Shown piece after piece: positions 23,374 to 32,766 of a stretch of 64,000 nucleotides of DNA. The DNA is taken from positions 35,450,001-35,514,000 of the forward strand of contig OZ022256.1 of the NCBI GenBank assembly GCA_963978905.1, given 5' to 3'. This DNA comes from Trichostrongylus colubriformis (Eukaryota > Nematoda > Chromadorea > Rhabditida > Trichostrongylidae). Below the pieces are notes generated by a model, which had not been told where the DNA came from, ran no database searches, and saw only the letters and a program-made list of their open reading frames with translations. A program made the position numbers and the translations under genes. How positions within the stretch are numbered: the stretch's first letter is position 1; each line of letters starts with the position of its first letter.

Positions 23374-23906
23374 TTGTTGTCACGTAGTGCGTAGTTCATT
23401 CACAAAAAGTGGAATAACAAACTGCAATAAACAAGTGAAACAATGAAAGAAACACTAGGAAGAATGAGCAAAAACCAAGTGTGAAAAGAGTTCTGTGAAA
23501 AAATACAATGTGAATGAAACATTTGGAGCGATCCAAATTACAACTTTACAAATTGGTACCACTCTGCGAAGCATCGTGTCTGCAATTGCGGCAGCCTGGG
23601 CGAACTGCATGCGTTCACCATGAGCCGAAACGTCCTTCAAACTGGCTAAGAACTGGCGTTATCGGAAAGCAGGTCGTATTTGGTTAGCTCCCGGAATTTC
23701 TTTCCACCAAAAACTCTATCTTGGAGGGCTGCATTGAGTCGAATGATCACTGGTGGTTTTCATTTCGCTGTGTTTCATTTCGTTGTCGCTTGGACCTTTT
23801 AGCCCTTTTCCAGTCTCCTCGTAACAACTCTAGATACGACCCTGAAGGAAGGAGATTTGTTGAATGTCGACAGTACTAGTTGCTTTACAAAGTCATACAG
23901 ATGCCT

Positions 23907-23935
23907 CTATACACCGATGACATCCCGGTGTATAG
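23907..23935. repeat. Hairpin, 10-bp stem
   Basis: CTATACACCG (23907-23916) pairs with CGGTGTATAG (23926-23935), 9-nt loop. No adjacent gene was recognised. Confidence 0.6.
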
Positions 23936-24185
23936 TCAGCATTCGACAAGCCATCACCCCCGCCATTGACATGATTATTTATTTTTATATTAATAATTTG
24001 CTAATTTCGTATTCATATGTGCAGTGACTGGTTGTCCTCACTCATTCCTTCGTTATACACTGCGCCCATTCCATCGTTGTTTACCGTCACTTTTGCATTT
24101 GAATTTCGCCAACATAAATCATCGTTCATTGCAGCACTCGACCTTCACCGCAACGTTCACTGGCGAGTGATGTGTCCCTTTGTAG

Positions 24186-24662
24186 TCAACTGGAGGTTGC
24201 GAATATTGGTGACATCCTTCTAGAGAAGGCTCTTGGCATTAACAATTGTACAACTACAGAGCTACGATCTGTTCTGCTTTCTGTGATGCTCCTTATCACA
24301 CTTTTCCACCATTTTATTTTAATCCTGACGTGGGTTTCGATTTTGGTAATCCATATAATTGTTATTTCTTTTAGCATTTGACTACTCACATATTAACATT
24401 TCTGCAGCTGAATGGTCCTCCTTTTTCAAATGCCCTCACCTTGCGCAAGGACGCTCCAAAGTTTGGCGAGAATGACCTGTTGGAAAAATGTTTCGCGCAG
24501 GTTAAAAAGAACCGCAACCGTTTTTTCATATATAAGTAGTAAGGCGTGAAGAAAGTCCTTTCGCAACTTCACCTTCGGAAGATCATTACTTGGCTCAAAC
24601 TGCATTTTTTCCCATAGAACAAGCATCATTCGATTTGTGACACTTGCATCAACATTATGCAT
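24186..24662 (-). CDS. Unnamed two-exon gene
   Basis: Exon 24662-24440 (ATG, 74 codons plus 1 nt) and exon 24280-24186 (stop) join across a 159-bp intron with GTGAGG donor and CACAG acceptor; 105 residues. The first exon reads VLWEKMQFEPSNDLPKVKLR and LRETFFQQVILAKLWSVLAQ, helical and charged. No family recognised. A plus-strand frame over the second exon is also open. Confidence 0.35.
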
Positions 24663-26388
24663 TATTCCTTTCCCCTATTTTGATAGAGCCTGATGATTTA
24701 CATCGCGCGAAATCTACGAAGTCGACCACAAACCATAATTTTTGTAAGTGCAGCTCAAATGCTTGAAAAAGTAGGGGTAAAATGTAAGTAAGCCGGGGCT
24801 AGATTTTAGTGTATATCCTACGAGTAAGAGCTTCATCCTACAACTACTTCAGTTTCTGGAAGACGAAATGTGAAAAAAGCGAGCACGCATCGCGGTCGCA
24901 CACTACCATTTTTAATTTAGGCAAATCGATACCTGAGGTGGTCAATCATTCTGCAATGGGAAGTCCAATAGTTTTAGATATCGCCCATAAATACGTACGA
25001 ACGCTCATCGCTTTTTTCTGCCTCGATTAGAACGCTTTGATCGCTTTTTTCTGCCTCATTTACAGCGCTTTGTTCAACTGCAAATTCGAGCAACTTGCAC
25101 ACATTTTTTGTGGTTCGAAATTGAGGGAAAAACCGTTGCATCTCACGAAATGGCTCCCCCACGACACTTGTCGTTGCCGCCGTTGCGGCTGAACAACTAC
25201 ATAAACAAGAATCATGAAATGAAGTAATCCAAAAAGTTCCTTTTTTGCTTATTTTACAATTTCCTCATAATTCAAAAACTTATGGATTTCCAAAAAGGGC
25301 ATATGTTCGAGAAAAACAACTTTTTGTTCATTTAAGGAACCCAATATATAAGTGATACAAATTGATGCGCTTGAAATTTGGATTTATCTTGTAAACGTGT
25401 AGAACCGGCCAGAACATTCTTTAAAACCTAATAGTTGTTGTATTGACCGCTTAGATATGTAGTGGAACTGCACTGAGTACTGTTTAGTGTTCTGCTCCAC
25501 TGTAGCAATGAGCAGGTTGCTCCACATGTACCCACGGTCGCCAGCTTTTTCTTCTGAATTTTAATGCCTCAAATGACCGTATACCGCCTTTGCAAGGTCC
25601 ACAGATCACTTCGCCAGCCACAGCCACACATAATCAGCGCACATCCAAGTGTCGCTGTGTGCGTGTCCCGGTCATAGAATAACTTGTCTTCTGCGCTGCT
25701 TTTAGCGTCTCCCGGCATTACTCTCAGACGCCATGAACAAATTGGTATGAGCTCTTCGTAGCTGACACGTCGACGATTTGCCTGGAAATCACTCGATGAT
25801 GAATATCTAGCCGCCTATAAAGCCACCTAGCAATCCAGTTTGTGGAGTTCTAGCCTTCTAAGGTTTCACGGGCGCTTCTCCATAATGTCGGTAACCAGCC
25901 TTAAGGGCATTCTTCATGAATCCAATTGCATCGTCTTTGACATTACCTAGAGCTCATTTTGTTCCTTTTCAGTTTTTTTTTTGCGCCTAGCTCTTTAAAA
26001 CATGTGTCGCTGATGGAATTTTTGATAATTCCATGCTGTTTGCAGTTGTTTTATTCAGTTGGTGGGCGACTTTTCCCAATTCATAAGCACCACGTGCATA
26101 CCTTCCAGGAATAAACCTCTTTATTCATAACGAAAATATCTGGCCATAACATTTCCAAATGGTTATTTGTACTGGAAACTTCAGCTATTCATTACGGAAT
26201 ACTGAATTTTTCCTACCCGAATGCTGTCCTGATCGTTTCTGAGTTTGCCTCTGCAGGCAGCCACCATTCTTTGAGCTGAATGGCGGCGCGTGGATACACG
26301 TTGCAAGTTATGCCCCTTCCGGTGGCCTTGAGGATCATGTCGATCTCCACATTTATTTCTAGGGAATACCCTCAGGAATTCGGACATA

Positions 26389-26886
26389 CAGTAGCGCTCA
26401 AAAGTCTTCGGCCAAAATTCTTCTGTCATAACTTTTTTCTACTTGACCAAATTTGACAAAATTTTAATATGTGATGCCTGGAGCCTATTGCCAACATTTC
26501 CTTCTGCTTGAGTGCCGCTTGACACTTTTCATGGTTTTTTACAAGAATTTACTACAAGACCACCCAAAAAAGTAAAAGGCTTGGTCAAGGGGAACGACTT
26601 TCTTTACAAAAACAAAACGAGCAAGCCTCAGAGAACATTAATATATTGTAGAAAGACCACGACTTTAGATCACAGCGGGACGGCATAGCGATGGCACTCC
26701 AAAAACAAAAAATTTCATATAACCGCGTAACCTATACCGTTGAGCGCCAAAATAGTATATTAAGTATGCAGTGTATCCAAGTACAACATACTAAAATTTC
26801 TCTCAGATCGGTGCAGTTGCAAAAAAGTTACAAGTGAAAAACCCCAAGTGAAAGACCATTTCGCCGAAGACTTTTGAGCGCTACTG
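26389..26886. mobile_element. 498-bp Tc1/mariner-type MITE
   Basis: A 24-bp perfect terminal inverted repeat (26389-26412, starts CAGTAGCGCTCAAAAGTCTT; complement at 26863-26886) lies between TA dinucleotides (26387-26388, 26887-26888). The interior has no transposase-like frame. The CAGT start and TA target are Tc1-type; the TIR differs from both other TA elements here, so its mobilising transposase is not in this window. Confidence 0.9.
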
Positions 26887-27030
26887 TAGGTATCGGACTT
26901 CGGTGACCTCAAGAGCTTTTCGTATGGAGTATTATCCCTCTGCAGCCAGCGCCATTGAGTAATACCTCATTAAAGTCCCAAGGTTTTCCAAATAACTCAC
27001 GATCCTTGCGGTTCCATGGCGAGCTACATT

Positions 27031-27510
27031 TTAGCTGCTCTTTACTAAGCGCAGAATTCGAATAAAAAACTTGCAGGGAAGAGCGAAAGCAGTTGTCTCC
27101 TCTATCTCCTGCGTTGCTGTTTTAAGATTGATACAAAAGGAATCCGCTGCGGAAGAATGATTTCGCTCCTGAAAAGGCACTTGATCTTTCAGAGTGGCCT
27201 GCGACTTAGGCAAATGTGTCAGCACTCATTAGGCTTTCTCGTTTTGCCCGGAGCATTTTTTTGCGCTTACTGATAATTGGTCGCTTGTTAGGCCGACTTT
27301 TTGAACAGCATTCCAGTACATGCTCCCTTTGTCCATGTAGTTCCCACAGAAGCCACTGAGGTAGTGCCTTCTGGAGGATGAGCCTGCTTCTTTCTCAACA
27401 GCAAACATTTTTGAAAAAACGATAAAACGCGAATCTACGTTTTTCTTCCAAGTTCTTTTGATATTTTGGATAATACCAGTCAACTTACGATCAATTAATT
27501 CACCGAACAT
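27031..27510 (-). pseudogene. Possible gene or pseudogene in two overlapping frames
   Basis: 27510-27229 encodes 93 residues starting MFGELIDRKLTGIIQNIKRT and ending at TAA; the next frame continues at once with LTHLPKSQATLKDQVPFQER ... CINLKTATQEIEETTAF to 27031. The switch of frame at the join suggests a frameshift in one ancestral gene. No family recognised. Confidence 0.3.
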
Positions 27511-27619
27511 TGCAAGATGGTACTTTTATAGGAAAGCAACCCCTTATTTTGATCTCTACTCCTGGTGGCTTATTGAAGAGCATCGAGCTGAAGCCTTCGC
27601 TGCCTTGTTACCGCCGAGA

Positions 27620-27670
27620 ATTCACACTCACATGTTTTCAGCCGTCTTACTATTTATAACTTCATCTTCA
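27620..27670. repeat. Inverted partner of 28050-28100
   Basis: CACATGTTTTCAGCCGTCTTAC...TTCATCTTCA matches the reverse complement of 28050-28100. Confidence 0.5.
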
Positions 27671-28592
27671 CCGAGGGTTGTGAGGGATGCATGAGTGATT
27701 ATTCACCGATGCCAGCCTCAAGACACTATCTGGACAACAATTTTTGTTCAAAAATTCATTCTGGAGGGACACATTGTGTCTAAAATAAGGACATCACCAT
27801 CCTAAACCTTGAGAACAACTTCGACAAGGTTTTAACTGCGTTAGATAGTCTATATATTGGTGGATGTATTCTGCCATTATTTCAGATCTTTTATGGATTT
27901 CAAAGACTGACTGTAAGCCCATGATTCACGATACTAATGCTCTCATTGTTGGACATATTGCCTTCCAAGCAATAACTTTCACAAGATTTCACTGGCTGCG
28001 GTCTGGCATTAGTGAATAATTCACACAGCATCTCTCGCTCCAGACAAATAATGAAGATGAATTCATTCAGCAAGACAGCTGAAAACATGTGCATGAATCA
28101 CAGAGACAATCTGGCAACGAGGACTTTGAGATGGCGTCGTGTTCCTTGGTCCAACGAGCAGTCACTTCCATTTGTTGTCTTCGAAACTAATTGCCGTCTG
28201 CAGAACAAATAAGCGGCCAACGAGCAAGGAGAAAATCACTGGCGTGAATTGGGTTAGCGAACTGCATCCCCTCTTTCCATTCGGTTTTTTGGATACATTC
28301 ACCACCTGCACGGCTTGAATGGAAATGGTCCCATCAAGATTCAGAGCGAACAAAAGCGTTTCTTATTTATTAATCTTGGTGGGATGAGAGCCGCAATAGT
28401 TGCCATCATCATTAGATTTTGAATTTTCTGAATCACCATTTTGTTTTCGGTCCTATAAATACTCCTTCAATGCGGACCAGTTTACCATTTCCCTTGATGT
28501 GGCTCCTAAAAGTCTGCTCCGAGTGTTTCGTAAGGATTTTCGGGGATGACAGATGCTCTTGCGCGAATTAGTTATGCAAAATTACAGGGTCG

Positions 28593-28808
28593 TTAGAAAA
28601 GCATCGGCCAAAAGGCAAAAGCAATACAGCTAATTGCACCGAGTGGCTCGCCAGATTGTGGACCGTCGATTGAAGAAGCTGAGTCTTCACTATCATACGG
28701 ATCTCCTCCTGGCGGGATGCGGCAAGTAACAGCCTTCAAGCAAATGGTTTGTAGTGTAACGAATGTGAACATAATCGACAGATTTTTGCCGTTTACGAAC
28801 ATTATCAA
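28593..28808 (-). CDS. Possible small secreted or GPI-anchored protein
   Basis: 71 codons, ATG start. A hydrophobic N-terminus (IMFTFVTLQTICLKAVTC) is followed by an acidic Ser/Gly/Pro-rich stretch (PPGGDPYDSEDSASSIDGPQ) and a hydrophobic C-terminus (GAISCIAFAFWPMLF), the layout of a GPI-anchor substrate. Single exon, no family. Confidence 0.3.
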   Translation of the reverse strand: MIMFVNGKNLSIMFTFVTLQTICLKAVTCRIPPGGDPYDSEDSASSIDGPQSGEPLGAISCIAFAFWPMLF

Positions 28809-29413
28809 ATCACATTTGTATTGACCTGTAGGTGCGGAAGGCGGCGACTGCAGCCTCTTCGAACTATTGGGTGATCATCACATTCAGATTTTTCCTCTTG
28901 ATTACATTACACTTTTCTGGATTGCTTTTTTCTAGATTGCGATTATGAAATAAAAATAGCAGTCTGACAAGGCCTAGCGCGAGTTCGAATTCCTAAGTTG
29001 CATTTCTGAGCAATTTTCCAAAATAACGGACAGCTGATAAGTTCACAGAATCCATTTACCGTCGCACCGCGGAAAATTATCTCGAGTAACAAGTTTCTGA
29101 GGTTATCTTCTTGCCATCGCCTCCTACGCATGGTGCTCCTCATCGCATTCACCATAGAGTTGCTGTGCATTCCACGGCAGCAGCAAATATTCCATGTCAA
29201 CATGTGCTTAGGAACCTCCCGTTTTTGTCGTGTGTTCCCTAAGGATTTCGCAACGGCTTTCCGAGAAATGCTGTTGTGTAAATTCTAGGGAAAATCGATT
29301 TCACCTTGGTACGGACGCAGACCAGATGAATATGAGAAATTTTCGTCGATATTTCCTTTCTGTGTGAGACTAATTCCGAGTCTCCATCCATCCACTCCGT
29401 GTGGGAAATAAGT

Positions 29414-29429
29414 CACACGTGCACGTGTG
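29414..29429. promoter_or_regulatory. Palindrome of two adjacent E-boxes
   Basis: CACACGTGCACGTGTG is a perfect 16-bp palindrome holding two CACGTG sites side by side, the binding site of bHLH factors. No gene start is recognised nearby, so function is open. Confidence 0.35.
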
Positions 29430-29821
29430 CAAGATCAGCTCGAATTAGAAAATTTTATGCGAAATGGGTACTTCGAAGCGTTCTACTTCAGGAAAGGGCT
29501 TTTGCCCGTAGAGCGTATTCACTGGGGTGCAGTACACCATGATGTTCTGAGAAAGACACGCAAAGCTACTCGCCTGAGAAGTTGATGCTTGCGGCATGAT
29601 GAGGTGTGGGCATAATTGTGTTTTGCCTAGTCAGTCAGTCTGTGTGTGCTCGCCTGCCTGCCACCCGTTGCTTCCGCTCCTTCCGTTTCCAAAGAGCATT
29701 TTATTAGCTTTCCATTTATTAAACAAGCTTTTGAAGGTTGGAATTGAAATAACGTAGATTTGCTTCTTTATCCTTCCACCTTTCACATCCTTTTTCTTCT
29801 CTCTTTCTACTGCTGATTTTG

Positions 29822-30019
29822 TCAAAAATTGCTGTAATCACTCTTGTCGAATATCCTGCCGTCGTTGTCCCAATCATATTTTGTGTCGTTTTGCGTTTTG
29901 TCGGATTGTCGGTCTATCTGCTAGTCATATCGTTGGTGTTCCGGATATGTCTTACCGTTTCCATGTTTGTTATAATAAGGAGTGTTCTGAACCGATGCAG
30001 ACGGAACGAAGATCTCTAA
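29822..30019 (+). CDS. Possible membrane-protein exon
   Basis: Open frame ending TAA with two hydrophobic spans (VVVPIIFCVVLRFVGLSVYL, VISLVFRICLTVSMFVIIRS) and a basic tail RCRRNEDL. No acceptor and no ATG define the start. Confidence 0.22.
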   Translation, partial: SKIAVITLVEYPAVVVPIIFCVVLRFVGLSVYLLVISLVFRICLTVSMFVIIRSVLNRCRRNEDL

Positions 30020-31347
30020 AAGTCTGAGGAACATCAAACTAAGACTATGGTGATTGTGATGATTCTTCCAGTCCTATACAGACACTTTTTTACCCACGAC
30101 TCTTCTACGAAGTGCTGGTGCTCCTCCTAGGTCATTAGCACAATCAGAGGATGCGTAGCATGCGTAAGGATAGGAAGGTCCGCGGTTGTCAAGGACCGAG
30201 CTACTCTTTATATTTAGACTAGAGGAGCTTCTGCGTATCAACACAGTGTTCCATGGCCTTCAGTCATAAACAAGTATGTAAGCTGCCCCCCCCCCTTCTT
30301 TGTAAAGAGCGCTCAGGAGGGAAAGGTGTGAAAAATGTGGATGGATATGTAAGTTGAGGCTATAAACTTCCTTTACTGTAGCATAGTGAAAAAAAGGATT
30401 TCGACCTTGAATTTGCCAATGGCAACTTTCTAACTCTCAATCGTTATCCTCTTCAAAATGCCATTCACACGCAAGCATGATCTTTCTCCACTCATTTCCA
30501 CCTCCTTTGCATCACCTTTGTTTTGTTTTTTGTTCTATTATATATTTTTCCCTGTAAGCGATTGTTTCGAAGCGCCAGCACGTATGTGGCGTCATTCGAA
30601 AACAGAATTCCTTAGAGGAGGAAACAGGCTAGTGAATGAATGATGCTTCCCGTTCCATGCAGCACCTCAGCGACACAGCTGTTGTGCCATAATTCAGCTT
30701 CGTGCGAACTTACTTTCGCGCTTTTGATTTACAAGTTACTGGGTGTCTGGCTTTCCGTGGTGTTGAAAACAGTGCTGCATCCAGTTGTTTCAATTCACTG
30801 TACTCTGTTTCTAAACTCCACGGTGAAGCTTCACAAATTTTGCGATGACGACTGCGTCGATCGGGTGATTTCTCTCATTCTTCATTGCCCAATCAATGGA
30901 GTCGAATGATGAGTATCCTATTGAAGAAAAAATCCAGCGGAATTTTCTCGAAATCTCTTGGATGTGTCCGGAGACCCATGTGGGTGGGGCTGGTAAAGAG
31001 GGCGCCTTATATTACAAAGCACTTCACTCGGATTCCCCTATTCTCCTCGCCTATAATAGAAATGACCTTTCGGGAAGGTTCCCGATTGCTCTTTCAGAAC
31101 GACTACTACTTGACTTCAGCGCCAGCGAAAAGGTCGTGGCTGTCTGTTGACGTCGCGGTAAGGAATGCAAATTCATTTTTTACTCTGCTTTTCCTCGGTT
31201 GGAAAATCAGTTCTTGAAACATTGAATTTTCAGTATTTCTCAGTACGTGAATAGGTGTTAATAGCAAATTAAATTTCAAAGAGTTACGATCCAGCTTTTG
31301 ATGCGTTAGTTGGATATGGCAAAGAAAAGGCGAAAATTGTCGCACGA

Positions 31348-31644
31348 ATATTTTTAATTTTTGATAACTGCTGTTTATCGCCGCAGCCGATATTGGCCAA
31401 CCGGCTCAACACGTTACATGTGTGAGTGCTGATAAGCTATGGTAAATATACCATTCAAAAAGCTGAGTTAAGGTGAAGGTGGTGTCGGTAGTGTAATGGA
31501 TTAGCACATATCCCCGGAAAGGATGAAGTGCGGGTTCGAGTCCCGTCCGGCACCGAAGCTTTTGCCCATAACTCAGCATCCTTGTAGTAACTTTCGCATC
31601 GCGAGCTGCGGCGATAAACAGCAGTTATCAAAAATCAAAAATAT
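31348..31644 (+). mobile_element. MITE with 39-bp termini carrying a tRNA-like gene
   Basis: Ends 31348-31386 and 31606-31644 are inverted copies over 39 bp with one mismatch (TTTTTGATAACTGCTGTTTA core). Between them lies a tRNA-like unit (31482-31554) embedded in a second inverted pair, GCTGAGTTA before it and TAACTCAGC after it. Target duplications are not evident. A 207-bp partial copy follows at 31683-31889, so the tRNA-like units recur exactly 297 bp apart. The same terminal sequence and tRNA-like unit reappear at 63.3-63.6 kb. Confidence 0.75.
31482..31554 (+). tRNA. tRNA-like sequence, anticodon loop GGA, probably pseudogene
   Basis: The 73 nt fold as a cloverleaf: acceptor GTGTCGG/CCGGCAC with one G-T pair, D arm GTG...CAC with loop TAATGGATTAG, anticodon stem TATCC/GGATG, T arm GCGGG-TTCGAGT-CCCGT. 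The B box GGTTCGAGTCC is a perfect match to the Pol III consensus, and the A box region is recognisable. The nominal anticodon at loop positions 34-36 is GGA (serine), but there is no long variable arm, position 33 is C instead of U, and it lies inside a repeated MITE. I therefore read it as a tRNA-derived repeat head, not a decoding tRNA. Confidence 0.6.
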
Positions 31645-31682
31645 CAAAACCATCACTAAAGCTTTCAGCTTCACAGTTCGAT

Positions 31683-31889
31683 GCCGATATTGGCCAACCG
31701 GCTCAACACGTTAGACGTGTGAGTGCTGATAAGCTATGGTAAATATACCATTCAGAAAGCTGAGTTAAGGTGAAGGTGGTGTCGGTAGTGTAATGGATTA
31801 GCACATATCCCCGGAAAGGATGAAGTGCGGGTTCGAGTCCCGTCCGGCACCGAAGCTTTTGCCCATAACTCAGCATCCTTGTAGTAACT
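31683..31889 (+). repeat. Second, partial copy of the tRNA-bearing MITE
   Basis: From GCCGATATTGGCCAACC to TTGTAGTAACT the sequence repeats 31386-31592 almost without change. It lacks both 39-bp termini. Confidence 0.85.
31779..31851 (+). tRNA. tRNA-like sequence, second copy
   Basis: Identical over 73 nt to the unit at 31482-31554, with the same perfect B box and the same odd anticodon loop. Confidence 0.55.
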
Positions 31890-32031
31890 GTCGCACGAAT
31901 TTTCCTACAGCATGATATTTCGTGAACACGGCTTGTAATTCTTCCAGAGAGCCATTATCCGTAGTCAGAAATAATCGCTCGGTATGGACCACGTTCTTCT
32001 CTTATGATGTAGAAGTTAGGTGACTGAAGTG

Positions 32032-32250
32032 TTATAGCACTTCCTTTACTCTACTGCTACTTTCTACCGCATTCAGTGCCACAATTTCCTTTTTCCCGCT
32101 TGAACTCGAGGTCCAGATACCGTGTAGCGTTAGCCTGACATTGCACTCATTATCGGTTTTTTTCGGCTCCAGCTCTTCTGTTTCCTGCTTGGAATCACAT
32201 CCTTTTTTGGACAAATAAAAAGCAGCTTCTGCTTTTCTAATCATTTCCAT
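32032..32250 (-). CDS. Unnamed ORF downstream of the 32.3-kb gene
   Basis: 72 codons, acidic and Lys-rich (KQETEELEPKKTDNE, then LTLHGIWTSSSSGKKE), stop at 32032. Same strand and only 85 bp from the two-exon gene, so it may be its last exon or a separate small gene; no clean acceptor decides. Confidence 0.3.
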   Translation of the reverse strand: MEMIRKAEAAFYLSKKGCDSKQETEELEPKKTDNECNVRLTLHGIWTSSSSGKKEIVALNAVESSSRVKEVL

Positions 32251-32335
32251 TTAAAGGCGCGGACTTAATAACATCGACTAGTTTTTCTAACGGCGAGTTA
32301 GTCATCGTCGCAATGACTGGCGATCGTCATGCGTT

Positions 32336-32766
32336 TCATCGTGTTCCTCTTTCATTCGCTTGACTCGGCAATGTTTCGTCGATGAGTCTTAATGCAACCG
32401 ACTGCCGCACAATCGCTGTAGCCAGGTCCGTCGCAATGCATTGGCTTCCAATCTGTTCCACCTTCATCTGTACGAATGTCTCGTAGAGTCGCCATAGAAA
32501 CCTCCTTGCCGACGGTGTCGCCTCGAAGTCTATATTCACTGAGTTAGTAGTGCTGGCGCGGTGGCTGACTTTGTTTCGAAGTTACTCCTCTCTCTTCTCT
32601 TTTCTGCCGAATCTTCTCGAAAGGAGCAGGTTCGATTCTGAAATGAGTCGTATCCATCTTGAAAGTCTGAAATAAAACCCCTGGACGAGTTACCGTAAGG
32701 CACCAGGTGGGATCCGCTGATTCGCTTCGATTTCCTTATTTCTCTCATTTTCCCGAAAAAAAACAT
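32336..32766 (-). CDS. Unnamed two-exon gene with 47-bp intron
   Basis: Exon 32766-32586 and exon 32538-32336 join in phase across a 47-bp intron (GTAACT...ACTCAG), a characteristic nematode intron size; 127 residues. The C-terminal part NIDFEATPSARRFLWRLYET...IDETLPSQANERGTR looks coding in composition. The N-terminal exon is basic and may begin farther upstream. No family recognised. Confidence 0.42.

Larger units (their letters stand above)
22521..26388. other. Mostly intergenic
   Basis: Contains the two low-confidence minus-strand models (23131-23373, 24186-24662) and a hairpin at 23907. 25030-26380 shows nothing recognised beyond AT-rich unique sequence. Confidence 0.45.
28809..31347. 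other. Intergenic, no closed gene
   Basis: Frames at 28943-29203 (-) and 30896-31150 (+) look partly coding-like (EDNLRNLLLEIIFRGATVNG; KEGALYYKALHSDSPILLAY) but have no supported boundaries. Confidence 0.4.

Noticed and set aside
31482..31554. Functional serine tRNA gene
   Set aside because: No long variable arm, C at position 33 and location inside a multi-copy MITE argue for a tRNA-derived repeat.
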